DNA from: Streptococcus cristatus
Lineage (GTDB): Bacteria > Bacillota > Bacilli > Lactobacillales > Streptococcaceae
Assembly (NCBI RefSeq): GCF_008369405.1
Contig: NZ_VSJJ01000003.1
Coordinates: forward strand, 93,387-157,386
Direction: 5' to 3'
Length of the DNA: 64,000 bases
Part shown: positions 33,283 to 42,283 of the stretch, in pieces
Position numbering within the stretch: the first letter of the stretch is position 1
Layout: each line of letters begins with the position of its first letter
The notes under the pieces: model-generated
Database searches by the model: none
What the model saw: only the letters and a program-made list of their open reading frames with translations
Told to the model about the DNA's origin: nothing
Position numbers and translations under genes: made by a program

Positions 33283-33969
33283 ATGGATTTGAATTATATT
33301 GTAAATACCTTTCTGGTAACGTTGAAAGGCATACCGATAACCTTGACCATTATGGTAGTGGCTATTCTGCTCAGCTTTCTTCCGGCTCTGCTTCTAGCTC
33401 TGGGACAGATTTATAAAGTTCGGGGTGTTCGGACTTTTTCGGTGGTTTATCTGGCCTTCATTCGGGCAACGCCTCCTATTTTGCTCATTCTCTTTTTCTA
33501 CAGTCTTTTTCCTAGCTTACTGAATCAAGTATTCAAAAGTCTGGGCAGTCAGGTAGATGTCTTTAAGTTTAATCCGCTTTACTATGCTTTCATCATCTAT
33601 AGCTTAATGACAACAGGGAGTTTATCGGAAATCCTGCGCTCTGCCATTTTGACGGTGGATAAAGGACAGTTGGAGGCGGCTCAGGCGATTGGGTTAACCA
33701 ATTTTCAAGCTTATCGGAGGATTGTTTTTCCCCAGGCTCTGCGTTCTGCCCTGCCCAATCTGGCCAATCTGGTTATCAATCTAGTCAAGGGAACTTCGCT
33801 GGTGTTTGTCATGACGGTCAAGGATATCACAGCCTTGGCTAAGATAGAAGCCTCCCATTCTTACCAGTATTCAGAGTCTTACCTGGTGATTTTTGTTATT
33901 TATCTCATTATTTGTGGCTTGATTCAGTGGATGTTTAGGGACTTGGAAAAGCGCTACGCTCTTGCTTAG
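33283..33969 (+). CDS. Polar amino acid ABC transporter permease 2
   Basis: A 228-residue paralogue of the preceding permease, with FIRATPPILLILFFYSLFP and the EAA loop KGQLEAAQAIGLTNFQAYRRIVFPQALRS (about residues 124-152). It also carries LVKGTSLVFVMTVKDITALAKIEA, typical of cystine/cysteine-type permeases. Followed after 12 nt by the ATPase gene. Confidence 0.93.
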   Translation: MDLNYIVNTFLVTLKGIPITLTIMVVAILLSFLPALLLALGQIYKVRGVRTFSVVYLAFIRATPPILLILFFYSLFPSLLNQVFKSLGSQVDVFKFNPLYYAFIIYSLMTTGSLSEILRSAILTVDKGQLEAAQAIGLTNFQAYRRIVFPQALRSALPNLANLVINLVKGTSLVFVMTVKDITALAKIEASHSYQYSESYLVIFVIYLIICGLIQWMFRDLEKRYALA

Positions 33970-33981
33970 GAAGGAAAGATT

Positions 33982-34746
33982 ATGTTAGAAGTAAAACATA
34001 TCTCCAAACGATTTGGAGAGCACCAGGTGCTGGCAGATGTCAGTCTCAGGGTCAATCAAGGCGACGTTGTGGTAATTCTTGGTCCCTCAGGATCTGGGAA
34101 AACAACATTTCTGCGCTGTCTGAATCATTTAGAAAAAGCGGATGGCGGCCAGCTGACTTTGGCTGGTAAGGACTATGATTTGGCTAAACTTAGCAAAAAG
34201 GAAATTTTGGAAATACGCAGAAAGACGGCCTTTGTCTTCCAGCATTATAACCTCTTTGCTAATAAAACTGCCCTTGAAAATATCTTAGAGGGCTTAGTGA
34301 TAGCTCGTAGGATATCGAGGGAAGAAGCGCTTGAGATTGCAGAAGAGTCTTTGAAGCGCGTGGGACTTTTAGCCTACAAGGACTACTATCCTTCTCAGCT
34401 ATCAGGCGGCCAGCAGCAGCGGATTGGGATTGCCCGTGCCATTGCCGTCAAGCCAGATGTCATCCTGCTGGATGAGCCAACTTCGGCTCTAGATCCGGAA
34501 CTGGTCGGTGAAGTTCTCAGTGTCATGAAACAGCTGGCTCAGGAGGGAGTGACCATGGTCGTTGTGACCCACGAGATGAGCTTTGCCCGTGATGTGGCCA
34601 ACCATGTCATCTTTATGGATGGTGGTCATATAATAGAAGAAAATCCTCCACAGGAATTCTTCACCAGTCCCAAGGAAGAGCGGACCAAGCAGTTTCTATC
34701 CCGCATTTTGTCGGATGCCAGCTATAGTGTAGAATATATGATTTAA
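33982..34746 (+). CDS. Polar amino acid ABC transporter ATP-binding protein
   Basis: A 254-residue ATPase of the GlnQ/TcyN group: Walker [10 protein letters not shown] (about residue 34), Q-loop FVFQHYNLF, signature LSGGQQQR (about residue 137), Walker [14 protein letters not shown] and switch His in [19 protein letters not shown]. It completes the five-gene operon and is followed by a terminator. Confidence 0.96.
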   Translation: MLEVKHISKRFGEHQVLADVSLRVNQGDVVVILGPSGSGKTTFLRCLNHLEKADGGQLTLAGKDYDLAKLSKKEILEIRRKTAFVFQHYNLFANKTALENILEGLVIARRISREEALEIAEESLKRVGLLAYKDYYPSQLSGGQQQRIGIARAIAVKPDVILLDEPTSALDPELVGEVLSVMKQLAQEGVTMVVVTHEMSFARDVANHVIFMDGGHIIEENPPQEFFTSPKEERTKQFLSRILSDASYSVEYMI

Positions 34747-34761
34747 CTTGTATCAAAATAG

Positions 34762-34800
34762 AGAAGCTTTCTTCATGTTTTTATGTGGAGGAAGTTTTTT
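34762..34800 (+). terminator. Terminator of the ABC operon
   Basis: GCTTTCTTC and GAGGAAGT pair around a T-rich loop, followed by six T. Confidence 0.7.
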
Positions 34801-34839
34801 GATTTTAAAAAAATTATGTAAATTTTTTACTCAAACCTA

Positions 34840-34868
34840 TTGACAAGTGGGAAATAAGAGTGTATAAT
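34840..34868 (+). promoter_or_regulatory. Promoter of clpL
   Basis: Perfect TTGACA (34840-34845), 17-nt spacer, perfect TATAAT (34863-34868). The start near 34875 gives an unusually long leader of about 300 nt. Confidence 0.9.
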
Positions 34869-34874
34869 TACAAC

Positions 34875-34893
34875 TGTAAACAAAAAGTTTACA
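34875..34893. promoter_or_regulatory. Perfect palindromic operator at the clpL start point
   Basis: TGTAAAC-AAAAA-GTTTACA is a perfect 7-bp inverted repeat placed exactly at the predicted transcription start, so a repressor is likely. It is not a CtsR box. The regulator is unknown to me. Confidence 0.7.
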
Positions 34894-35177
34894 CAGAATT
34901 TATTCAGAAGATGAGGAAATAGCCAGTAGGCGATTATTTTTGGGAGGATTAAAAATTATGTAAAATTATCTTCTTTTAAATAAGATTTGATTCACTCATA
35001 AAAACAGAGACTGACTCAGTCTTGATTTTTGGAAATCAAATAAGTTATGTAAAGTAATAGATAGGAGAAGATCTCCCAAATGAATATTTATAGTGGATAA
35101 GGAAAAGATTTCTTATCTGAAATTTTGGTAAAAATAAAAATTATGTAAAGAAAAATATAAAAAAGTGAGGCAATGCT

Positions 35178-37289
35178 ATGAACAACAATTACAACAATTT
35201 TAACAGTATGGATGACCTTTTCAACCAACTCATGGGACGTATGGGTGGCTACAATAGCGAACATCGACGCTACTTGATCAATGGTAGAGAGGTCACACCG
35301 GAAGAGTTTGCTCAGTACCGAGCTACTGGAAAGCTTCCTGGTCATATGGCCAGCGAACAGGATTTGCAAGCTGGAGCGCATGGGCCTAAGCAAGATGGCA
35401 TTCTGGCTAAGCTAGGTCGCAATCTGACTCAAGAAGCGCGTGAAGGCAAGTTGGATCCGGTCATTGGACGCAATAAGGAAATCCAAGAAACAGCTGAAAT
35501 CCTTTCCCGTCGGACTAAGAACAATCCAGTTCTGGTCGGAGATGCAGGTGTCGGAAAGACCGCTGTCGTAGAAGGATTGGCTCAGGCTATCGTCAATGGC
35601 GACGTGCCAGCGGCCATCAAGAACAAGGAAATTATTTCTGTTGATATTTCTGGCTTAGAAGCTGGTACTCAATATCGTGGTAGCTTTGAAGAAAATATCC
35701 AAAACTTGGTCAAGGAAGTCAAGGAAGCTGGGAATGTTATCCTCTTCTTTGACGAAATCCATCAAATTCTGGGCGCAGGATCTACTGGCGGAGACAGTGG
35801 TTCTAAAGGACTGGCGGATATTCTCAAACCAGCGCTTTCGCGTGGTGAACTGACTGTTATCGGGGCTACTACTCAGGACGAGTACCGCAATACCATTCTT
35901 AAAAATGCAGCTTTAGCTCGTCGTTTCAATGAAGTTAAGGTCAATGCACCGTCTGCTGAGGATACCTATCAGATCCTTCGAGGCATTCGGGACTTGTATG
36001 AAAAGCACCACAATGTCATCCTGCCGGATGAAGTGCTGAAAGCGGCTGTGGACTACTCTGTTCAGTATATTCCTCAACGGAGCCTGCCAGACAAGGCCAT
36101 TGACCTGGTCGATGTGACTGCTGCCCACTTGGCAGCCCAACATCCAGTGACGGATGTCCATGCGGTTGAGCGGGAAATCGCAGAGCAAAAAGACAAGCAG
36201 GAAGCGGCTGTTGAGAAAGAAGATTATGAAGCAGCTCTGAATGCCAAGACCCGCATTGAAGAGCTGGAAAAGAAAATTCAAAACCACACCGAGGACATGA
36301 AGGTAACGGCGACAGTCAACGATGTAGCTGAGTCTGTTGAGCGGATGACGGGAGTGCCGGTATCTCAGATGGGTGCCAGCGACATTGAGCGCCTCAAGGG
36401 GATGAATGACCGCCTCAAAGCCAAAGTTATTGGCCAAGACAAGGCTGTAGAAGCTGTGGCTAGAGCCATCCGCCGTAACCGTGCAGGCTTTGACGAAGGT
36501 AACCGTCCGATCGGCAGCTTCCTCTTCGTTGGTCCGACAGGGGTTGGTAAGACTGAGTTGGCTAAGCAACTGGCTCTGGATATGTTCGGTACTAAAGAGG
36601 CCATTATCCGTCTGGACATGTCTGAGTACTCTGACCGTACCGCTGTTTCCAAGCTGATTGGTACGACTGCTGGTTATGTCGGCTATGATGACAACAACAA
36701 CACTCTGACCGAGCGCGTGCGCCGCAATCCATACTCTATCATTCTCTTGGATGAGATTGAAAAGGCTGATCCACAAGTGATTACCCTTCTCCTTCAAGTT
36801 CTGGATGATGGTCGTTTGACGGATGGTCAAGGAAACACAGTCAACTTCAAGAATACGGTTATCATTGCAACTTCCAATGCAGGATTTGGCTATGAAGCAG
36901 GTCTGGAAGAGGATGCAGAAAAGCCTGAGCTGATGGATCGACTCAAACATTATTTCCGCCCAGAGTTTCTCAATCGTTTTAATGCGGTCATCGAGTTCTC
37001 TCATCTCAAGAAAGAAGATTTGATGGAAATTGTGAATCTCATGCTGGTTGAAGTAAATCAAACCTTGAGCAAGAAGGAAATTGATCTGGCTGTATCTGAT
37101 GCAGCTAAGGAGTTCCTGCGTGATGCTGGTTATGACCAAGTCATGGGTGTTCGTCCACTCCGCCGTGTCATCGAGCAGCAAATTCGTGACAAGGTGACTG
37201 ACTTCCACTTGGATAACCTAGATGCTAAGCACCTGACTGCAGATATGGAAGATGGAACTTTGGTGATCCGTGAAAAATCAGCAGAATAA
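35178..37289 (+). CDS. clpL: ATP-dependent Clp protease-family chaperone ClpL
   Basis: A 703-residue HSP100 disaggregase/chaperone lacking the ClpA/C-type N-domain, which does not partner ClpP. The N-terminus is Asn-rich ([20 protein letters not shown]). The first AAA domain has [15 protein letters not shown] (about residue 120) and [12 protein letters not shown]; a short middle region ([34 protein letters not shown]) is followed by the second AAA domain with [13 protein letters not shown] (about 455) and [13 protein letters not shown]. Full length. Expression is from a strong promoter with a long leader; unlike most clp genes there is no recognisable CtsR box upstream. Confidence 0.97.
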   Translation: MNNNYNNFNSMDDLFNQLMGRMGGYNSEHRRYLINGREVTPEEFAQYRATGKLPGHMASEQDLQAGAHGPKQDGILAKLGRNLTQEAREGKLDPVIGRNKEIQETAEILSRRTKNNPVLVGDAGVGKTAVVEGLAQAIVNGDVPAAIKNKEIISVDISGLEAGTQYRGSFEENIQNLVKEVKEAGNVILFFDEIHQILGAGSTGGDSGSKGLADILKPALSRGELTVIGATTQDEYRNTILKNAALARRFNEVKVNAPSAEDTYQILRGIRDLYEKHHNVILPDEVLKAAVDYSVQYIPQRSLPDKAIDLVDVTAAHLAAQHPVTDVHAVEREIAEQKDKQEAAVEKEDYEAALNAKTRIEELEKKIQNHTEDMKVTATVNDVAESVERMTGVPVSQMGASDIERLKGMNDRLKAKVIGQDKAVEAVARAIRRNRAGFDEGNRPIGSFLFVGPTGVGKTELAKQLALDMFGTKEAIIRLDMSEYSDRTAVSKLIGTTAGYVGYDDNNNTLTERVRRNPYSIILLDEIEKADPQVITLLLQVLDDGRLTDGQGNTVNFKNTVIIATSNAGFGYEAGLEEDAEKPELMDRLKHYFRPEFLNRFNAVIEFSHLKKEDLMEIVNLMLVEVNQTLSKKEIDLAVSDAAKEFLRDAGYDQVMGVRPLRRVIEQQIRDKVTDFHLDNLDAKHLTADMEDGTLVIREKSAE

Positions 37290-37319
37290 GGATCGAGCAA
37301 TCTCAAAATTTCGTAAAGC

Positions 37320-37504
37320 GAGGCTAGGACAAAAGTCCTAGCCTCTTAATTGTCTTTGGATTGTCGAGCAAGACGCAGTGGTTGAGTGGGCTCTACTACG
37401 CTGACTGATTTCATCGGCTTTTACAGCCCTACTCAACTGTGCGGAGGTGAGACGACGAAATCGAATTCTAACGAATTACCGCTTTCTGTCCCACTCTCTT
37501 TTTT
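37320..37504 (+). repeat. Dispersed ~180-bp element, copy 2
   Basis: The same element as at 21698-21880 in the same orientation, with an extra CTGA in the CTGACTGATTTCATCGGC segment and GGCTAGGAC instead of GGCTGGGAC, which makes the first hairpin perfect (GGCTAGGAC/GTCCTAGCC). It lies 30 nt after clpL and probably terminates it. Confidence 0.9.
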
Positions 37505-37566
37505 AGTCAATCCTGTCAAAGTCATTTCCTTGCCTCGCAGGAGCATTTTTGATCTTGGTGTCCAGA

Positions 37567-37602
37567 TAAAAAATCTCCAATCAGCTGACTGGAGATTTTC
37601 TT
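37567..37602. terminator. Bidirectional terminator between clpL and the AraC gene
   Basis: AAAATCTCCAATCAGC/GCTGACTGGAGATTTT with a near-perfect self-complementary centre, A-run on one side and T-run on the other. Confidence 0.85.
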
Positions 37603-38473
37603 ACTTTCTTCTATATTGACTCGGTGTCATTTGATAGTATTTTTTAAATTGCCGGTTGAAATTAGAAAGGTTATTAAAACCAGACTGGCTTGAGATTTCT
37701 AGAACTGACAGAGTGGAGTGCTGGAGGAGCTCGGCAGCCTTGCGCAGGCGAAATTGAATCAGGTACTCAATGCAGGAAACGCCCAGATGTTTTTTGAAGA
37801 AATTCATGAAGTGCGTTGGACTGTAGCCGCAGATGCCAGACAGCTGATCAATAGAGAGTTCTTCCTGATAATGTTCATTGATATAGTCGATGATGGAGCG
37901 GATTTTCTCTTCCTTGCGGTAGCCCTCGGCAGACAGCTCCTTGGAAACGATATAGTCGTTTTCAAAGAGCAAGTAGAAGAGCTGGTTGAGCTGAGCCTTA
38001 AGTTCAAATTCATAGTATTTCTTTTGACAATAACCTGTTTCCATAGTGGCCAGCAGGCATTGACGAATTTCCGCATAGGCTTGGTCAGTCGGTTTAATGA
38101 CGTGGACAAAGTCCAGTTGTCCGTTGTAGAGAGGCTGTAGATAGTGGATACTAGCATGGTCCATGGCCGAATAGCCCATTAAGTCCAAGTGAAAGTTAAT
38201 GGCATCCATGTAGTGGCGTTGTTGCTCAATCGGATGAATGGAGTGGAGAGCATTGGGACGAATCAGGACAATATCGCCTTTATTACTATTAAAATAATGA
38301 TCGTCGATATGAAATTGAGCGCTTCCTTCGTGGACATAAATGATTTCAACATCTGTGTGCCAGTGGAAAAGGATATCAGGTTGGCCGTTTTCCGTAATGG
38401 TCCGCGTTAGGGAATAGGGGGTTCCTTGATTCTTGTATTCAGTAGTTTTGTGCAACTGCCCCAAATCCATCAT
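37601..38473 (-). CDS. AraC-family transcriptional regulator with cupin sensor domain
   Basis: A 290-residue regulator. The N-terminal cupin-like domain (HWHTDVEIIYVHEGSAQFHIDDHYFNSNKGDIVLI, about residues 36-70) should bind a small ligand, often a sugar. The C-terminal pair of HTH motifs is SIDQLSGICGYSPTHFMNFFKKHLG and SVLEISSQSGFNNLSNFNRQFKKYY (about residues 200-285). SD AAGGAGGG precedes two adjacent ATGs. No sugar-uptake or catabolic operon is adjacent, so the target is unknown. Confidence 0.93.
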   Translation of the reverse strand: MMDLGQLHKTTEYKNQGTPYSLTRTITENGQPDILFHWHTDVEIIYVHEGSAQFHIDDHYFNSNKGDIVLIRPNALHSIHPIEQQRHYMDAINFHLDLMGYSAMDHASIHYLQPLYNGQLDFVHVIKPTDQAYAEIRQCLLATMETGYCQKKYYEFELKAQLNQLFYLLFENDYIVSKELSAEGYRKEEKIRSIIDYINEHYQEELSIDQLSGICGYSPTHFMNFFKKHLGVSCIEYLIQFRLRKAAELLQHSTLSVLEISSQSGFNNLSNFNRQFKKYYQMTPSQYRRK

Positions 38474-38676
38474 GGTGCCCTCCTTCGTAGAATACTATCA
38501 TTTTTTAAAGTAATTAGATTAGAAAATGTATTTGCCAACTATTATAATATAATTAAAAAGAAAATGAAAGTAGGAAAATAAAGAGAAGAAAATTTTCTGA
38601 AATCCTAGTTTAGGCTGGCAGCGTGGACGAATCATTTAAGAATATTTGGCTACCATCCAGCTCCTTATAGAATAAG

Positions 38677-38729
38677 AAAAGTGTGGAATCCATGGCTCTT
38701 TCGAGCTCATGTTGCTTCCACACTTTTTT
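38677..38729. terminator. Long-stem terminator for the 116-aa membrane protein gene
   Basis: AAAAGTGTGGAA/TTCCACACTTTT with a 27-nt loop that itself contains GAGCTC; both flanks are A/T runs. It lies between the AraC gene promoter region and the converging end of the minus-strand membrane protein gene. The preceding 38474-38676 contains no visible gene. Confidence 0.75.
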
Positions 38730-38737
38730 GTGCTGTG

Positions 38738-39088
38738 TTATCTAGCGGCCTTTTGTTCTTTATGTTTGTGAAGGATAAAGGAGTTTGAAAAACTCAGGCT
38801 TGCTAGTACAAAAAGAAGAAGGGTTGTTGCTGGATAGCTAAGGGAGATATGATTGGTTTTGATGATAAAGAGAAGGGCAAAGGCAAGAATGGCAAAGAAG
38901 ATGCTAAGACTCCAAGTCATTCGGCGACTGAATAAATGCTGCTCAAATAGTAGAGGGATTAGGAGACAGCCTAGAAGAAGGCTCGTTGGGAAAACGACGT
39001 ACTCGGCAGAAAAAATTGTCAAGATACTCAGAGTGACAAACAGGCAGCTAAGTACATGATGGGTATAGTTGAGCCAATTTATTTTCAT
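38738..39088 (-). CDS. Small integral membrane protein (116 aa)
   Basis: A 116-residue hydrophobic protein with about four TM segments (residues 10-28, 32-50, 55-75, 83-104) and a basic C-terminus (HKHKEQKAAR). No family recognised. SD AAAGGAGG. Its promoter region holds a cre-like sequence over the -35 box and an inverted repeat downstream, so it is probably tightly regulated. It is divergent from ctsR-clpC. Confidence 0.75.
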   Translation of the reverse strand: MKINWLNYTHHVLSCLFVTLSILTIFSAEYVVFPTSLLLGCLLIPLLFEQHLFSRRMTWSLSIFFAILAFALLFIIKTNHISLSYPATTLLLFVLASLSFSNSFILHKHKEQKAAR

Positions 39089-39131
39089 TGGAAAACCTCC
39101 TTTTGATGATGATTATTTGGATACGGTTGAT

Positions 39132-39157
39132 GGTGTAAACACCACACTTTCACACCT
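39132..39157 (-). promoter_or_regulatory. Inverted-repeat operator in the leader of the 116-aa protein gene
   Basis: On the minus strand GGTGTGAAA-N8-TTTACACC, one mismatch; it also contains the exact palindrome GGTGT-AA-ACACC (39132-39143). It lies just downstream of the predicted start. The TGTAAAC core is shared with the clpL operator. Confidence 0.5.
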
Positions 39158-39159
39158 TT

Positions 39160-39187
39160 ATTATAAGTCTTTAAAAGCAAAAAGCAA
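39160..39187 (-). promoter_or_regulatory. Promoter of the 116-aa membrane protein gene
   Basis: Minus strand TTGCTT (complement of 39182-39187), 16-nt spacer, TATAAT (complement of 39160-39165). Confidence 0.6.
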
Positions 39188-39196
39188 GCGTTTACA
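39182..39196 (+). promoter_or_regulatory. cre-like site over the -35 region of the 116-aa protein promoter
   Basis: AAGCAAGCGTTTACA matches WTGNAANCGNWNNCW at 14 of 15 positions and covers the -35 hexamer, where CcpA binding would repress. Confidence 0.5.
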
Positions 39197-39276
39197 ATCA
39201 TATTTACTCAGCTTGTCAATCTTTTTCATTACTCTGAATTATCAGATATTTTCAAGTCTTCTGGGACTTCTTTTTC

Positions 39277-39305
39277 TTTCAAAAAATAGATTTTTTCGGT
39301 ATAAT
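39277..39305 (+). promoter_or_regulatory. Promoter of ctsR-clpC
   Basis: TTTCAA (39277-39282), 17-nt spacer, perfect TATAAT (39300-39305), immediately followed by a CtsR box. Confidence 0.75.
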
Positions 39306-39322
39306 AGTCAAAGATAGTCAAT
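39306..39322 (+). promoter_or_regulatory. CtsR operator
   Basis: AGTCAAAGATAGTCAAT is a direct heptad repeat spaced by 3 nt, matching the CtsR consensus (RGTCAAANANRGTCAAA) with one mismatch. It covers the predicted start point, indicating autoregulation of the ctsR-clpC operon and heat induction. Confidence 0.85.
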
Positions 39323-39376
39323 GTTAGAGAAGACTTGAATGCTTATTTTTAGATATAACAGATAGAAAGGTATATC

Positions 39377-39835
39377 ATGGGCATCAAAAATACCTCGGAT
39401 AGTATAGAAGAATACATCAAAAGAATTTTGGCGCAGGCGGGCATGGTCGAGCTGAAGCGCAGTGAGTTAGCTGATGTTTTTCAGGTAGTTCCGAGTCAGA
39501 TCAATTATGTGATTAAGACACGCTTTACGGAGAGTCGGGGCTATACCGTGGAGAGCAAGCGTGGTGGCGGTGGCTATATCAGGATTGGTAAGATTGAATT
39601 TTCCGATCGGCACCAGATGCTGTCTGATTTGTTGACCAATGTCGGTGAGTCGCTCAGCCAGCCAGTTTTTTCAGATGTTTTGCAGCTGCTCTTTGATGAA
39701 AAAATTATCAGCCAGCGTGAAGGAGATCTGCTCCTAGCGAGTGCCAGCGATGCTGTCTTGGGGACAGATGCTCCGAGGATTCGAGCCAGAATGTTACGGA
39801 AAATTTTGCAGCAATTAGATAGAAAAGGAAATTAA
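39377..39835 (+). CDS. ctsR: Class III heat-shock repressor CtsR
   Basis: A 152-residue dimeric winged-HTH repressor of clp genes. Signatures: NTSDSIEEYIKRIL at the start, ELADVFQVVPSQINYVIKTRFT (recognition helix, about residue 30-50), and the thermosensing glycine-rich wing ESKRGGGGYIRI (about residue 60-71). It lies 4 nt before clpC. The McsA/McsB genes found between ctsR and clpC in Bacillus are absent, as usual in streptococci. Confidence 0.97.
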   Translation: MGIKNTSDSIEEYIKRILAQAGMVELKRSELADVFQVVPSQINYVIKTRFTESRGYTVESKRGGGGYIRIGKIEFSDRHQMLSDLLTNVGESLSQPVFSDVLQLLFDEKIISQREGDLLLASASDAVLGTDAPRIRARMLRKILQQLDRKGN

Positions 39836-39839
39836 GAAT

Positions 39840-42269
39840 ATGAATTATTCAAAAGCTTTGGTAGAAAGCTTGGAGGCGGCTCAGCTCTTAGCCGGTCATT
39901 TTGCTACAGATTATTTAGAATCGTGGCAGGTGCTGATGGCTCTGGCTAATAATCCCTACAGCGTGGCAGGCTCGGCTCTAAATGAATTCCCTATTGAAGT
40001 GGATAAACTGGAAGAAGCAGCCTTTGACATTACTGGAAAAGAGTATCAAAAACAAGGCGGTTTTGACTTATTGCCTTTCTCTCACCGTTTGGAGGAACTC
40101 TTTGCTCAAGCAGGGCAGATTGCAGAAGCCGTCCATGCTAGAAGCCTAGGCACAGAGCACCTGCTCCTAGCCATGCTATTTGATCGTGGGACCTTGGCAG
40201 CCCGTGTGTTAGAAGCTGCAGGCTTCGGCTATGATGATAAAAGTTCAGCCCCTCGATTTAGTGATTTGCGAAAGGTTTTAGAGCAGCGTGCTGGCTGGGG
40301 CAGAGAGGAAATCAAGTCTATTCGCTCACTAAATAAAAACACGGCCTCTGCCAAGCAAACCATGGCAAATATGATGGGCATGCCTCCTTCAACTAGCAGT
40401 GGTCTGGAAGACTATACTCGGGATTTGACAGAGTTGGCTCGGGCTGGTCGTCTGGAACCAGTCATCGGGCGGGACGAAGAGATTTCTCGGATGATTCAGA
40501 TCCTCAGCCGAAAGACAAAAAATAATCCAGTACTTGTCGGTGATGCGGGGGTCGGTAAAACGGCTTTGGCGCTAGGCTTGGCTCAACGCGTGGCAGCTGG
40601 TCAGGTTCCGGCGGAACTTGCTAAAATGCGCGTCTTGGAATTAGACTTGATGAATGTTGTCGCTGGGACTCGTTTCCGCGGAGACTTTGAAGAGCGGATG
40701 AACAACATTATCAATGACATCGAAGAAGACGGCCATGTCATCCTCTTTATCGATGAGCTGCATACTATTATGGGCTCTGGTAGCGGGATTGACTCGACCT
40801 TGGATGCGGCCAATATCCTGAAACCGGCTCTGGCTCGGGGAACCTTGCGAACAGTTGGTGCTACGACGCAGGAAGAGTATCAGAAACATATCGAAAAAGA
40901 TGCTGCTCTGTCTCGGCGTTTTGCCAAGGTCACTATTGAAGAACCTACTGTGGCCGACAGCATTGCTATTCTGCAAGGTCTGAGAAAGAGCTATGAGGAT
41001 CACCACAAGGTGCAGATTAGTGACCAGGCCATTGAAACAGCGGTCAAGTATGCTCATCGCTACCTGACCAGCAAGCATTTGCCAGACTCTGCCATTGACC
41101 TTTTGGATGAGGCCAGTGCGACAGTGCAGAATAAAGGACCCCAGAATTATAAAGAGTCGGATCTGACGCCTGTGGACCAGGCTTTGATGGCTGGAAAGTT
41201 GAAAAAAGTCGGCCAGCTACTGGCAAAAGAGCAGGAGCCAACTGTTTACAAGCTGAAGGTAGAAGCAGAGGATATCTTAGAGACTCTCAGTCGCTTGTCC
41301 GGTATTCCTGTGCAGAAATTAACTCAGACAGATGCCAAAAAATATCTCAATTTGGAAAAAGAACTGCACAAGCGGGTCATCGGACAGGATGCGGCAGTTT
41401 CGGCTGTCAGCCGAGCTATTCGTCGCAATCAATCAGGCATTCGCACTGGCAAACGCCCAATTGGTTCCTTTATGTTCTTAGGGCCAACGGGTATCGGGAA
41501 GACAGAGCTGGCTAAGGCCCTGGCAGAAGTTCTCTTTGATGATGAATCAGCCCTGATTCGCTTCGACATGAGTGAATATATGGAGAAATTCGCAGCGAGT
41601 CGTCTCAACGGGGCGCCCCCAGGCTATGTAGGCTATGAGGAAGGTGGCGAATTGACGGAAAAGGTGCGCAACCGTCCATATTCTGTTCTCCTCTTTGACG
41701 AGGTAGAAAAGGCTCACCCAGATATTTTCAATGTCCTCTTGCAGGTCTTGGATGACGGCCAGCTGACCGATAGCAAGGGCCGTAAGGTGGACTTCTCCAA
41801 TACCATCATTATCATGACCAGCAATCTGGGGGCAACGGCCCTGCGGGATGATAAGACGGTTGGTTTTGGGGCGCGTGACATCCGCTTTGATCAGGCCAAT
41901 ATGGAAAAACGCATTCTGGAAGAGTTGAAAAAGACCTACAGGCCTGAATTTATCAACCGGATTGACGAAAAGGTGGTCTTCCACAGTCTGTCTGCTGAGG
42001 ATATGCAGGAAGTGGTCAAGATTATGGTGCAACCGTTGATTAGGAGTCTGGCAGAGCAAGGCATCGTGCTTAAATTCCAAGCTAGTGCCTTGAAATTGCT
42101 GGCTCAGGAAGGTTACGATCCAGAAATGGGGGCGCGGCCGCTGCGCCGTACCCTGCAGACGCAGGTGGAGGACAAGCTGTCTGAGTTGCTCTTGACTGGA
42201 GATTTGGCGGCGGGTCAAACGCTTAAGGTTGGAGTCAAGGCTGGCCAACTCAAATTTGAAATGGCTTAG
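39840..42269 (+). CDS. clpC: ATP-dependent Clp protease ATP-binding subunit ClpC
   Basis: An 809-residue AAA+ unfoldase partner of ClpP. An N-terminal Clp_N repeat domain (YSKALVESLEAAQLLAGHFATDYLESWQVLMAL; RSLGTEHLLLAML) precedes the first AAA domain with [13 protein letters not shown] (about residue 237), a short middle region, and the second AAA domain with GPTGIGKTELAKA (about 545). Relative to B. subtilis ClpC the N-terminal and middle regions are divergent, as in other streptococci. Second gene of the CtsR-controlled operon. Confidence 0.96.
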   Translation: MNYSKALVESLEAAQLLAGHFATDYLESWQVLMALANNPYSVAGSALNEFPIEVDKLEEAAFDITGKEYQKQGGFDLLPFSHRLEELFAQAGQIAEAVHARSLGTEHLLLAMLFDRGTLAARVLEAAGFGYDDKSSAPRFSDLRKVLEQRAGWGREEIKSIRSLNKNTASAKQTMANMMGMPPSTSSGLEDYTRDLTELARAGRLEPVIGRDEEISRMIQILSRKTKNNPVLVGDAGVGKTALALGLAQRVAAGQVPAELAKMRVLELDLMNVVAGTRFRGDFEERMNNIINDIEEDGHVILFIDELHTIMGSGSGIDSTLDAANILKPALARGTLRTVGATTQEEYQKHIEKDAALSRRFAKVTIEEPTVADSIAILQGLRKSYEDHHKVQISDQAIETAVKYAHRYLTSKHLPDSAIDLLDEASATVQNKGPQNYKESDLTPVDQALMAGKLKKVGQLLAKEQEPTVYKLKVEAEDILETLSRLSGIPVQKLTQTDAKKYLNLEKELHKRVIGQDAAVSAVSRAIRRNQSGIRTGKRPIGSFMFLGPTGIGKTELAKALAEVLFDDESALIRFDMSEYMEKFAASRLNGAPPGYVGYEEGGELTEKVRNRPYSVLLFDEVEKAHPDIFNVLLQVLDDGQLTDSKGRKVDFSNTIIIMTSNLGATALRDDKTVGFGARDIRFDQANMEKRILEELKKTYRPEFINRIDEKVVFHSLSAEDMQEVVKIMVQPLIRSLAEQGIVLKFQASALKLLAQEGYDPEMGARPLRRTLQTQVEDKLSELLLTGDLAAGQTLKVGVKAGQLKFEMA

Positions 42270-42283
42270 GGAGGATGTGTTCA

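Larger units (their letters stand above)
34814..35149 (+). repeat. Four copies of TTATGTAAA before clpL
   Basis: TTATGTAAA occurs at 34814-34822, 34956-34964, 35045-35053 and 35141-35149, usually as AATTATGTAAA. The last three lie in the predicted clpL leader. Each contains ATG followed directly by TAA; the copy at 34956 has GGGAGG 10 nt upstream of its ATG. Confidence 0.75.

Noticed and set aside
35080..35100. Six-codon leader peptide before clpL
   Set aside because: A short ATG frame with a possible SD exists but could be chance in AT-rich DNA; mentioned only within the clpL leader finding.
35913..37208. 431-codon open frame on the minus strand inside clpL
   Set aside because: It lies wholly antisense to the intact clpL gene, has no recognisable domain and no independent start signals; long shadow frames are common opposite biased coding sequence.
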